A stretch of DNA of 24,689 nt, from positions 1-24,689 of IMG/VR virus record IMGVR_UViG_3300037189_021472; one strand, written 5' to 3'. This stretch comes from a virus. The notes beneath the pieces are model-generated. The model saw nothing but the letters and a program-made list of their open reading frames with translations. It ran no database searches and had not been told where the DNA came from. Position numbers and translations under genes: made by a program. Positions 13,736 to 20,353 of this stretch are shown here, piece by piece (position 1 is the stretch's first letter; each line of letters opens with the position of its first letter).

Positions 13736-14272
13736 TTAATCATCATCTTTATTTTGTAAATCTAATGATTGCTGTGTTTCGTTTATTAGGTCATCTAGCT
13801 CTTTAATCATGGCTGGCTTAGTCTGCTTCCCATGGACAACAAGAAAACGACCTGCCTCAGATAGACCTTGTGTAATTAACTCAAGCTGTGCTGAAAGCTT
13901 ACCGATCCGCACTTGCATTCCATCTTTAAGATTTCGGGCAATATCTTCTTGTTCGATGTAATACAGGCGAACTTCACGACCACGATCTGTACATTCAACC
14001 ATTGAAAGTTCTTTTGCCATATCAACTGACAATATGTAATCTGTTTTGTGTTTTGCACCACTAACACCCTGCTCCACCACTTGGTGGATCAGATAATCAA
14101 TATTTTCCTGAAACTTATACTTTGAAATTCGACGCTTAATCCATGTCGAAAAATCCTGTTTACTATCAAGCCAGTGATGTAAATCTCGTGCATTTACGCC
14201 AAATTGATTTTTCCCATTTATCTTAACTTCTATAAATGGGGTTTGATTTTCGATTTTTACAATCGCATTCAT
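13736..14272 (-). CDS. AntA/AntB-type phage antirepressor
   Basis: 178 residues. The AntA/AntB domain spans about 22-108: V-N-A-R-D-L-H-H-W-L, D-F-S-T-W-I-K-R-R-I, the Y-I-L-S-V-D-M-A-K-E-L segment and T-D-R-G-R-E-V-R-L-Y-Y-I-E. The C-terminus (about 110-178) is helical with an acidic end. Such proteins antagonise the phage repressor and favour lytic growth. The ATG at 14272 has GGAG seven bases upstream (14280-14283). The frame stays open to 14383 through the C4-like RNA, giving an in-frame leader like icd in P1/P7, whose translation is linked to ant. The gene is inserted between tail terminator and tail tube genes, with terminators on both sides. Confidence 0.85.
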   Translation of the reverse strand: MNAIVKIENQTPFIEVKINGKNQFGVNARDLHHWLDSKQDFSTWIKRRISKYKFQENIDYLIHQVVEQGVSGAKHKTDYILSVDMAKELSMVECTDRGREVRLYYIEQEDIARNLKDGMQVRIGKLSAQLELITQGLSEAGRFLVVHGKQTKPAMIKELDDLINETQQSLDLQNKDDD

Positions 14273-14279
14273 TGTTATG

Positions 14280-14291
14280 CTCCGACCACTC
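14280..14291 (-). promoter_or_regulatory. Antisense target and ribosome binding site of the AntA/AntB gene
   Basis: On the minus strand, GAGTGGTCG (14283-14291) directly abuts GGAGC (14279-14283), which holds the Shine-Dalgarno. The first pairs over nine bases (one G-U) with CGACTACTC at 14326-14334 of the C4-like RNA; GGAGC also matches GCTCC at 14355-14359. Confidence 0.65.
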
Positions 14292-14325
14292 ATAAAATAA
14301 AAGAAAGCCAACAAGAAGATGCAAT

Positions 14326-14394
14326 GAGTAGTCGAAACGACCATCTTCCTTTCAGGAGCTACCCTAGTCGGCTTGGATGCCATATTTCAGGCAT
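14326..14394 (-). ncRNA. C4-like antisense RNA controlling the antirepressor
   Basis: About 70 bases directly upstream of an AntA/AntB gene, the known place of C4 RNA in P1/P7 and related prophages. On the minus strand it has a hairpin ATGCC...GGCAT (14377-14381 with 14390-14394), then a closing stem GGGTAG/CTACTC with one G-U pair. Inside the stem are two small hairpins, TCC-TGAAA-GGA and TCG-TTT-CGA. The CGACTACTC arm is complementary to the antirepressor ribosome binding region. In P1 the C4 RNA is processed from the same transcript as its target and blocks icd/ant translation. No convincing promoter of its own is seen between the upstream terminator and this RNA. Exact ends are uncertain. 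Confidence 0.7.
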
Positions 14395-14395
14395 T

Positions 14396-14424
14396 AAAAA
14401 AGCCGAACTGTGATAGCTCGGCTT
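14396..14424 (-). terminator. Terminator of the tail terminator gene
   Basis: Stem AAGCCGA (14400-14406) / TCGGCTT (14418-14424) with an 11-base loop, then six U on the minus strand. It lies immediately upstream of the C4-like RNA. Confidence 0.8.
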
Positions 14425-14453
14425 AAAGGTTAAATTGTTAAAAATTTGCTTAA

Positions 14454-14489
14454 TTTTTTTCTTCCAGAATACTTTATGGAAGAAAAAAA
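14454..14489 (-). other. A/T-rich 12-bp hairpin
   Basis: TTTTTTTCTTCC (14454-14465) pairs perfectly with GGAAGAAAAAAA (14478-14489) around a 12-base loop. The runs of A and T are within the stem and no U-run follows, so it is not a standard terminator. It lies about 27 bases after the tail terminator stop. Confidence 0.5.
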
Positions 14490-14515
14490 ATTTAATGACT
14501 AATATCGTGGTAGGG

Positions 14516-14926
14516 CTAGTTCACTCGAAACTCAGCTCTCACTATCTTTGCATAAAAATTATCATCATCCATATCTTGTGGCGCATGGACTCTATAGACT
14601 TCTAAATGTGAAATACCAAATGATTGAAGAAAATCACGCCATTTAACACATAGATTTGTCATTTCAATCGTGCCTGTATTCTTTGGTGCAAAGCATTGAA
14701 TTGAAATAGTGCCTATATCTCGAATACAGGGTTCATTTCCAATACCTGCAATCAAACTATCTCCATACTGAATATAAACTTTGCACCAAAGTTTATTTGA
14801 TGGTGGATCAAATGGTTTACCATCTGGAGTTTTCTGATTTTCAATACGAAGATTTGTTTTTTCCACACCACTAAATTGGCCTATTCGCTTGTATATCGCC
14901 AATTCAGCCTCTGATAAAGTCATCAT
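14516..14926 (-). CDS. Tail terminator-like protein
   Basis: 136 residues, of a size and placement (just before the tail tube) that fit gpU/DUF4128-type tail terminators, which cap the tail tube and join it to the head. Features include an amphipathic N-terminal helix (LSEAELAIYKRIGQFSG), a central W-C-K-V-Y-I-Q-Y strand, an I-S-I-Q-C-F-A-P strand and a last strand F-Y-A-K-I-V-R-A-E-F-R-V. The ATG at 14926 overlaps the stop of the preceding gene (ATGA). It begins with two Met codons; the upstream site is weak, so initiation is likely coupled. The family call is by pattern and position. Confidence 0.65.
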   Translation of the reverse strand: MMTLSEAELAIYKRIGQFSGVEKTNLRIENQKTPDGKPFDPPSNKLWCKVYIQYGDSLIAGIGNEPCIRDIGTISIQCFAPKNTGTIEMTNLCVKWRDFLQSFGISHLEVYRVHAPQDMDDDNFYAKIVRAEFRVN

Positions 14927-15303
14927 TTATATCTACTCGTAACTGACTGGAAAGTTATTGAATATATGCCTAAAGGTGCTTGCCCAGAATGCCCATTTTC
15001 AAGAGCAATTGAATAAGGCAAATTATTACTAATGAAGACTCTCATCCCTAATTGAACACTCAGTATTTTGGCCATTCCATCTGCAATGGTAGTGGTACCT
15101 GATTTATCTATTTTCTGAAAGTCTTTGGTGTAATCGACGCTACCAATTGAAACTCGATGATTACCTCTGAAAGCCCCTGTATCGACTGGACTTTTAAGCA
15201 CAACACCTTGAAGCATTGCAGCAGTGATTTTTCTTTGTAATTCTGTGCCATCACGCAAAACTTGGAGTGTGAATTGTGATGGTCTTAATCCGTTCCAACC
15301 CAT
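14923..15303 (-). CDS. HK97 gp10 / lambda gpZ-like tail completion protein
   Basis: 126 residues from the ATG at 15303, with GGTGA five bases upstream; a GTG at 15312 would add three residues. The central S-P-V-D-T-G-A-F-R-G-N-H-R-V-S-I-G motif (about 38-54) is typical of gp10/gpZ-like proteins, which join head and tail. The C-terminal half has L-P-Y-S-I-A-L-E-N-G-H-S-G-Q-A-P, also common in the family. It is coupled to the tail terminator gene by overlapping stop and start. A terminator (15318-15338) lies upstream. Confidence 0.75.
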   Translation of the reverse strand: MGWNGLRPSQFTLQVLRDGTELQRKITAAMLQGVVLKSPVDTGAFRGNHRVSIGSVDYTKDFQKIDKSGTTTIADGMAKILSVQLGMRVFISNNLPYSIALENGHSGQAPLGIYSITFQSVTSRYK

Positions 15304-15317
15304 AAGCTTCACCCATT

Positions 15318-15338
15318 AAAAAACCCACCGAAGTGGGT
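15318..15338 (-). terminator. Terminator of the exported-protein gene 15344-15703
   Basis: Stem ACCCAC (15323-15328) / GTGGGT (15333-15338), loop CGAA, followed by six U on the minus strand. Confidence 0.85.
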
Positions 15339-15343
15339 ATAAA

Positions 15344-15703
15344 TTATTCATTAGCAGCAATACATTCTTTAAAAACACTATCATGATAATTTTTTACGGC
15401 TTGCTTTTTGAGTTTATTATCTTCAGGTACATCAATATCATAAACCTCAGATGTAAACATTGCAGTTAAGCCACTTTGATCAGCTAAGTATTTTCTGTTG
15501 TTTTCGTCAGAGCTATTTTCGCTAGCACGTCTTAGCTTTTGGATTTCTTCCATCATTTTACTTCTGGGCACTCCATTGACTCTATTTTTCATTACCTTTT
15601 GAGCTAATTCAGCAACTCCGTTACAGGTGTCATTTACATCTGCATTTGCATGAAAAGAAAGCGCTACCCCAACGAGAAAGTAAATGATGATTATTTGGTT
15701 CAA
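15344..15703 (-). CDS. Small exported protein, unknown function
   Basis: 119 residues with a signal peptide (MNQIIIIYFLVGVALSF, cleavage near N-A-D at 20-22). The mature part is short, helical and charged, with one Cys near each end (C27 and C114) that could form a disulfide. The start codon is TTG at 15703, with AAAGGG about nine bases upstream; no in-frame ATG precedes the signal peptide. A candidate promoter lies at 15735-15761 and a terminator just after the stop, so it is a self-contained accessory gene between head-closure and gp10-like genes. No family is recognised. Confidence 0.65.
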   Translation of the reverse strand: MNQIIIIYFLVGVALSFHANADVNDTCNGVAELAQKVMKNRVNGVPRSKMMEEIQKLRRASENSSDENNRKYLADQSGLTAMFTSEVYDIDVPEDNKLKKQAVKNYHDSVFKECIAANE

Positions 15704-15734
15704 AGTTGGATGCCCTTTTTTAAATTACATTAAA

Positions 15735-15761
15735 ATTATCAGATAAATAAATGACTGTCTA
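15735..15761 (-). promoter_or_regulatory. Candidate promoter of the 15344-15703 gene
   Basis: -35 TAGACA (15756-15761) and -10 GATAAT (15735-15740) are each 5 of 6 to consensus, but the 15-base spacer is short. Confidence 0.45.
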
Positions 15762-15765
15762 ATGA

Positions 15766-16134
15766 CTAAACTCTTCTTAACTGACAAACCCAAATACTTC
15801 CGCTTGGATCTTTACCTACGCTCAAAACTTTGAATTGACTACCTGCCACCCAAACATCATCAATCTGAGGCTCTTGATTGACTTCATTTTGAAGCACTGT
15901 AGCTTTAACGTCTTCAACTTGATAATCGATAGGCTTTACCAAATCTCGCTTATATGAGCCAAATACACCATGTCCAGAGTATTGCTCAACAGTCACATTA
16001 GGATAAGTTTGTGCTTCAAAGTTGAAATCACCAGATTGGATTTCTTTGGAGCAAGTGAAAGTGGTGATAGCATCAGCTAAATCAGTATCAAATGCTTCCG
16101 CAATATCAGCCTGTAATTCATCTCTTAATCCCAT
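15766..16134 (-). CDS. Head-closure / head-tail joining protein
   Basis: 122 residues from the ATG at 16134, which shares a base with the preceding stop (TGATG); a GTG at 16137 is one codon longer. The beta-rich C-terminus D-P-S-G-S-I-W-V-C-Q-L-R-R resembles head-tail stopper proteins of HK97-type phages. The N-terminus is an amphipathic helix (LRDELQADIAEAF). The position between connector and gp10-like protein is where a stopper is expected. Assignment rests mainly on gene order. No terminator follows before the accessory gene. Confidence 0.6.
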   Translation of the reverse strand: MGLRDELQADIAEAFDTDLADAITTFTCSKEIQSGDFNFEAQTYPNVTVEQYSGHGVFGSYKRDLVKPIDYQVEDVKATVLQNEVNQEPQIDDVWVAGSQFKVLSVGKDPSGSIWVCQLRRV

Positions 16135-16517
16135 CACAGTTTCCTTACCATTTGAACGCGTGATTTTTTTGTATAAGGTTTAATCAAATCCCAAATGAAT
16201 TGCTCAACAGCATTAATGGTTTTAGATCCATCCTGATATACCTTTTCACTTTCAACACTATCTGCTTTAACTCGTTTAGATTTAAGCTCTTGGTCTTTAT
16301 CGATATAGAGTTTTTTATCAATGATGCCTTTAATGATTTCAAAAGATGCATCTTTTAAATCTTGTGGCACATCATCAACATTTTCATAATCTTTAACATT
16401 GCGAGCGATTAAATATGCTCGACTTTTCTTAAGAAGTTGAGCCTTGTCACTTTCACTTTGGTTATTCCAAGTATCCCCAAGCGCTTGCTCAACTTCCGAT
16501 TCAGTGACAAAACTCAT
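16134..16517 (-). CDS. Head-tail connector (gp6/DnaT-like) protein
   Basis: 127 residues from the ATG at 16517, with AGGTG close upstream; the frame to 16559 would overlap the preceding gene and is rejected. The N-terminal half is helical (MSFVTESEVEQALGDTW, A-Y-L-I-A-R-N), and a helix with F-E-I-I-K-G-I-I-D-K-K-L-Y follows. The C-terminus is basic. Proteins like this at this place form the adaptor ring under the portal; some databases call them DnaT-like ssDNA-binding proteins. Translationally coupled to the head-closure gene. Confidence 0.65.
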   Translation of the reverse strand: MSFVTESEVEQALGDTWNNQSESDKAQLLKKSRAYLIARNVKDYENVDDVPQDLKDASFEIIKGIIDKKLYIDKDQELKSKRVKADSVESEKVYQDGSKTINAVEQFIWDLIKPYTKKSRVQMVRKL

Positions 16518-16524
16518 AACCCAC

Positions 16525-16935
16525 CTATTTTGCTTTGGTTGTTTTCGGTTTTTCTTCATCCGTTTTATCGGCGTTTGCTTCCAATTCGGTGATTCGGGCT
16601 TTCATTGCTTCAATATCATTTTGGAATGCAATAAATTCCCCTTTTGATGTTTTAAGCTGGTCTAAAGCTTCATCACGTTCTGCAACCACCTTTTCACACT
16701 CGGCTTTTGCTTCATCAACAACTGCTTGTAATTCAGGCGTGATGCCTACATTAACTTGAACTGATTGAGCCTGAGCATTTAAGAACGCATAGGCTTGTTT
16801 TACTGCCTCAGCATTTGGGAATTCATCATCGACTTCAACTGAAGTTGCGGCAGAGATAACACCTAAAAATGAAGTTCGGTAGCAAACATTTGGCTGCTGA
16901 TTTTCAGGAATTGTATTTGTATAAATAACTTTCAC
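16525..16935 (-). CDS. Coiled-coil phage protein of unknown function
   Basis: 136 residues from a GTG at 16935, with TTTTGGAG six bases upstream. The longer ATG frame to 16971 would place the capsid gene terminator (16946-16969) inside coding sequence and is rejected. The first 60 residues look like a small compact domain (VIYTNTIPENQQPNV at the start). About 75-125 is a coiled coil (E-A-K-A-E-C-E-K-V-V, L-K-T-S-K-G, I-E-A-M-K-A-R-I-T-E-L-E), and the C-terminus is a charged, disordered tail (DEEKPKTTKAK). It sits between capsid and connector genes, where head decoration or accessory proteins are common. No named family. Confidence 0.65.
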   Translation of the reverse strand: MKVIYTNTIPENQQPNVCYRTSFLGVISAATSVEVDDEFPNAEAVKQAYAFLNAQAQSVQVNVGITPELQAVVDEAKAECEKVVAERDEALDQLKTSKGEFIAFQNDIEAMKARITELEANADKTDEEKPKTTKAK

Positions 16936-16945
16936 TTTATTCTCC

Positions 16946-16969
16946 AAAACAAAGGCGACCGAAGTCGCC
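16946..16969 (-). terminator. Terminator after the major capsid gene
   Basis: Stem GGCGAC (16954-16959) / GTCGCC (16964-16969), loop CGAA, followed on the minus strand by TTTGTTTT. A partial terminator here could set capsid protein above the later structural proteins. Confidence 0.75.
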
Positions 16970-16976
16970 ATGTTTA

Positions 16977-17948
16977 TTAAGGTGTACCTGAAATTACCGC
17001 AGCAAAAGGTACAAGTTTACGATCAAACACACGCTCCCAATTCGCAGCATTTGCATACTGAGCAATTGTTGGAGTTTTATTTGGATCTTCCTCACCTTTC
17101 CATGAGAATCCAGCAGGCTGCAAGATGTAAGTCTTACGCTCCACGATGATTTCCGAACCACCACCATTACCACCTAAAGCATCACGCTGAACTTCAACTG
17201 GATTGGTTGGATTGCCTTCACCATAACCGAATGCGCCAGTACCAAAGAACATTGAGAGGTACTGGTTTGCGCCATAAGTAAGACCATCATCCATAAAGAT
17301 TGGCTTACCAAGGTAGGTGGTTAAGATGATGTTCCCTTGAGAGTCTTTCACATACTCAATCAGGTCTTTTTGCACCATCTGCTTCATTACAACAGAGTGC
17401 ACACCAATTGCAGCAAACTGATCGGCTGCATCACCAGCGGTAAATGCTGCATCCTGCATAGCTGTAGCGGTCATCGTTGCACCTGCATCAATCACCATAT
17501 CGCCAGAGTTATTTGCAAGGTTAGATGCAATCACGCCACGTGCAGCACCTAACAAATAACGCTGCCATTGACGCTCCCAATACTTCCCATAACGGTTGCG
17601 AATGTGTTGCATTGGTTCGCTGTTGGCAAGCTCAGTCGTTAAATCTGACACGCCATATGGTTTGTTAAGATAGAGAGTACGAGCTTGCATCTTGCCTTGC
17701 GACGCTTTACCTACTTTACCTTTTTGATCTGGATCGTCTGTAGAGATGTTTGCCTCTTCATTGGCATCTAGATCCTGCCAATAAGAAATTGTTGAAGTCC
17801 CTTGACCATTATTTGCAATATCGCTCAAGGCTGGGTTTTTGGTAACGATTCCTGACTGATAAACTGCCGTTTTTTCAGGTGAATTCACTGGATTTAATGT
17901 TTGGTAGTAATCCCCAACAAAAATATCCGCAATACGAGTAGCTGGCAT
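16977..17948 (-). CDS. Major capsid protein, probable HK97 fold
   Basis: This 323-residue protein follows the scaffold gene by three bases, the usual order. It has an N-terminal extended region (about 1-110), a spine-helix-like region (about 110-140, R-Y-G-K-Y-W-E-R-Q-W-Q-R-Y-L-L-G) and a core with I-G-V-H-S-V-V-M-K-Q-M and G-K-P-I-F-M-D-D-G-L, motifs common to HK97-fold coat proteins. The C-terminus has W-E-R-V-F-D-R-K-L-V. The ATG at 17948 has AAGGA about ten bases upstream. No separate maturation protease gene is seen nearby, consistent with a scaffold that is removed whole rather than cleaved, though a protease outside the window cannot be excluded. Confidence 0.9.
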   Translation of the reverse strand: MPATRIADIFVGDYYQTLNPVNSPEKTAVYQSGIVTKNPALSDIANNGQGTSTISYWQDLDANEEANISTDDPDQKGKVGKASQGKMQARTLYLNKPYGVSDLTTELANSEPMQHIRNRYGKYWERQWQRYLLGAARGVIASNLANNSGDMVIDAGATMTATAMQDAAFTAGDAADQFAAIGVHSVVMKQMVQKDLIEYVKDSQGNIILTTYLGKPIFMDDGLTYGANQYLSMFFGTGAFGYGEGNPTNPVEVQRDALGGNGGGSEIIVERKTYILQPAGFSWKGEEDPNKTPTIAQYANAANWERVFDRKLVPFAAVISGTP

Positions 17949-17951
17949 AAA

Positions 17952-18683
17952 TTAGTTTTCCTTAGTTTTTAATAACTGTTGAAATGAGTTTGGATTTTCA
18001 CGCGCAATTGCTGCACGTTCTGATTCTGTATAGTCAGACCATTTTTTAGTTGATGTTCCTGAACCCGGTGCACCAGAACCTTGTGCTTTAGGGAAGAAAT
18101 AAGACTTGGTTTCACGCAGGCTTTCGACCCATTCTTTAGGGCTTAAAGGTGTCGAGCCATCTTTCCCAATGATTGTTTCTCCATTAGCATCGACCATCAC
18201 GGCATTGCCCTTTTCATCTAAAGCAAACTGAGATAAAGCCAAAGCCGTAACATCGTCTGTCGCTTCTGCTAAACCACCAACACCGCTGAATGCTTGTGCA
18301 ATCTGACCTTTTACTACTGACTGTTTAAACTGGTTTGCATATGCTTCCGCTTTATTTGCTCGTTCAGTTTCAGCAAGTAATTGCTTGTCATGGTCCTGCT
18401 TCATTTTTTCAGTACGCTTCTGAATGACTTCATCAATCTTGCCCTCGGCAATGAGTTTTGATTCTTCATCCATATTGGCTTTTGAAAGAAGGTCTTTAAC
18501 TGCTGTTAAATCCACCCCTTCCAACTGCTTTTTAATGCCTGAAAGTTCAGTGTTTAAGTCTTTATTCTTACCAAGCAGCTCATCATTTTTTGCCTTCAAG
18601 CCTTTGACCTGTTCATCTACGGCATTTTTGATTGCTTCTTGAATTTCAGGGTTATTTAAATCAACTTTATTGTCTTCTGACAT
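17952..18683 (-). CDS. Capsid scaffold protein
   Basis: 243 residues from the ATG at 18683, with GAGGA seven bases upstream; the open frame to 18752 covers leader hairpins and is not used. The first 135 residues are a highly charged coiled coil (V-D-E-Q-V-K-G-L-K-A-K-N-D-E-L-L and similar). A Gly/Ala-rich middle follows, and the C-terminal part (K-K-W-S-D-Y-T-E-S-E-R-A-A-I) is a small helical domain typical of scaffold ends that bind the coat protein. It guides procapsid assembly and leaves before or during packaging. It is directly upstream of the capsid gene. Two short hairpins (18702-18712 and about 18722-18737) lie in its leader. Confidence 0.85.
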   Translation of the reverse strand: MSEDNKVDLNNPEIQEAIKNAVDEQVKGLKAKNDELLGKNKDLNTELSGIKKQLEGVDLTAVKDLLSKANMDEESKLIAEGKIDEVIQKRTEKMKQDHDKQLLAETERANKAEAYANQFKQSVVKGQIAQAFSGVGGLAEATDDVTALALSQFALDEKGNAVMVDANGETIIGKDGSTPLSPKEWVESLRETKSYFFPKAQGSGAPGSGTSTKKWSDYTESERAAIARENPNSFQQLLKTKEN

Positions 18684-18741
18684 GTAATATTCCTCGAATA
18701 ACCGCCTAGCGGATTTGTGAACCTGAGCTTTGCGCAGGCAA

Positions 18742-18765
18742 TAAAAAAGCACCCTAATGGGTGCT
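18742..18765 (-). terminator. Terminator of the exported-protein gene 18783-19166
   Basis: Stem AGCACCC (18748-18754) / GGGTGCT (18759-18765), loop TAAT, followed by a U-run on the minus strand (18743-18748). Confidence 0.85.
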
Positions 18766-18782
18766 CTAAAGTAAGTAGCTAT

Positions 18783-19166
18783 CTAACATTTATGATTGGT
18801 TTTGCTCAATGCTTTTTCCAATTTTGAATGATTTAACGTTTTTTCTTCAAATTCTTTCATGCCTTTTTCCCCCAACCCACCCATAAAATTCTTTGTAAAT
18901 TCTGGATTATTTATCATAAACTTATACATTTTGAGCTCTGATTTTAGAATTAAGCAGTAGAGCTGAGCGCTTTCATCTTTCTCCTCGTTAGATAACGCTT
19001 TGCCAGCGTGAAGTTTAACAAATTCATTTTCATTGGCTTGTGCATTATCTTTCTCATCAATAATTGATAGAACTTCTCTTATTTTTGAATTTTCATAATT
19101 TGAGGATGCAAAAATTTGTTGAGTAATAAATATGGATATTAAAAGAATAGATAATTTTAGCTTCAT
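18783..19166 (-). CDS. Small exported protein, unknown function
   Basis: 127 residues with a signal peptide (MKLKLSILLISIFITQQIFA, cleavage near 20). The mature part is helical and charged, with one Cys inside (Y-C-L-I-L-K) and one at the C-terminal end (H-K-C). No domain is recognised. The ribosome binding site is poor. It lies between the Mu F-like and scaffold genes, with a candidate promoter at 19186-19213 and its own terminator at 18742-18765: the classic layout of a prophage-expressed moron. Similar in size and style to the 15344-15703 product, but no sequence similarity is obvious. Confidence 0.65.
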   Translation of the reverse strand: MKLKLSILLISIFITQQIFASSNYENSKIREVLSIIDEKDNAQANENEFVKLHAGKALSNEEKDESAQLYCLILKSELKMYKFMINNPEFTKNFMGGLGEKGMKEFEEKTLNHSKLEKALSKTNHKC

Positions 19167-19185
19167 TTTCGATGTTCATTTGTTT

Positions 19186-19213
19186 TTAATAGACCAGAAT
19201 AATAACTGATCAA
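19186..19213 (-). promoter_or_regulatory. Candidate promoter of the 18783-19166 gene
   Basis: -35 TTGATC (19208-19213), a 16-base spacer and -10 TATTAA (19186-19191), each 4 of 6. It lies in the short gap after the Mu F-like gene. Confidence 0.45.
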
Positions 19214-19222
19214 ATTCGAAAC

Positions 19223-20350
19223 CTACAAGCCTAAATCTTTGAAAGTTTTCTCATCCATCTCTTTTAACTGCTTTAACGTATATTTCTGATCAGTCAAAGG
19301 ATCAATGAACCGCAGAATTGGATATTTACCGGTTTTCCATAATTCATATCTAGCCTTGCCAAGCCAACTTACTTGATATTCTTTGCTTTGATATGGAAAC
19401 CAATCTTTATAAGAAGTATTAGCATCAACTTGACCAATCTTGCCATCACGCTGATCTTTAGGAATGTCTTTTATAGCTCGATTATCTGCTACAAATGGTC
19501 TCAATCCGGCAATCTTCCCATCAGCATCCACGCCAAGTAGTGTTGATCTACAATGAGGGTGTAAAGGTGGTCGTCTAATATTTGGATCACCCTTTTGCCA
19601 TGTTGTTTGATCTAAAGACGCGCACAGTAATGATGTTCTTCCATCCAGCACGCTAAAGAACTTGTAGAAATCAATTCCCAAAGCATCCCAAGTAGATAAA
19701 TAAGATTGATTTGACACATGACTTCGCGCGGTCCTAACCACCCGATCCACATCTTTAAATGATTGATCGATCAAACCATCAAAATGAACTTTCTTTCCAT
19801 CAATAGTTTTGTCATAACCTCGAATTCGTTTAATGATTTCATAATTAGTTTGACCTGAATTAATTCCATCTCGAATCGCATATTCAACTTTTTGACGTGC
19901 GGTAGTTGCGATATTTTCAAGTAAGCTATCAACCAAAGCACCACCAGTCAAAGGCTTGTGCCTGATCTTTGTATACAGCTTTTTGCCATCAGGCTCTTTA
20001 ACTAGGTTATTTAGTGCCTTGGATAACCACATTGATTCGTAAACAGCAAATGCTGTTGCCGTGACAGCAAAAGTTTCAGGCAGTGCGACACTTAAATTTA
20101 AAAACCATTCATTAATAAGGCTGCGCACTTCTTTGAGCTTTGGTGTTGTGTACTGTGCACCAGATAAGGCGATTTTCTCTTGATCGCTTAACTCATCCAT
20201 TAGATCACGAAGTTTCACAATCATTTCATTAGAATGATTGCTAAAATGCTGCCAAATCTCATTAACAGTTTGACTCGATGCACGATGCAAGTAAGTTTGA
20301 TGCTGAATAAATGCATTGAGAAACGCTTGTTCTTGAATCGAGTTGTTCAT
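19223..20350 (-). CDS. Mu F / SPP1 gp7-like head morphogenesis protein
   Basis: 375 residues. The Mu F-type motif is clear: D-G-R-T-S (236-240), C243, and P-P-L-H-P-H-C-R-S (261-269). The N-terminal 200 residues are helical, as in portal-associated head proteins. A basic C-terminus follows. These proteins bind the portal and go into the procapsid in few copies, and are sometimes ejected with DNA. The gene starts three bases after the portal stop codon, in the canonical portal-MuF order. Some MuF proteins have C-terminal toxin domains; this one shows none, having only about 105 residues after the motif. Confidence 0.9.
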   Translation of the reverse strand: MNNSIQEQAFLNAFIQHQTYLHRASSQTVNEIWQHFSNHSNEMIVKLRDLMDELSDQEKIALSGAQYTTPKLKEVRSLINEWFLNLSVALPETFAVTATAFAVYESMWLSKALNNLVKEPDGKKLYTKIRHKPLTGGALVDSLLENIATTARQKVEYAIRDGINSGQTNYEIIKRIRGYDKTIDGKKVHFDGLIDQSFKDVDRVVRTARSHVSNQSYLSTWDALGIDFYKFFSVLDGRTSLLCASLDQTTWQKGDPNIRRPPLHPHCRSTLLGVDADGKIAGLRPFVADNRAIKDIPKDQRDGKIGQVDANTSYKDWFPYQSKEYQVSWLGKARYELWKTGKYPILRFIDPLTDQKYTLKQLKEMDEKTFKDLGL

Positions 20351-20353
20351 GGT

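Noticed and set aside
14273-14383. Antirepressor starting at 14383
   Set aside because: The added codons coincide with the C4-like RNA; the ATG at 14272 has GGAG at seven bases and the domain begins after it. An icd-like leader peptide remains possible.
16936-16971. ATG start of the coiled-coil gene at 16971
   Set aside because: Its codons are the capsid gene terminator hairpin; a GTG at 16935 has a good Shine-Dalgarno.
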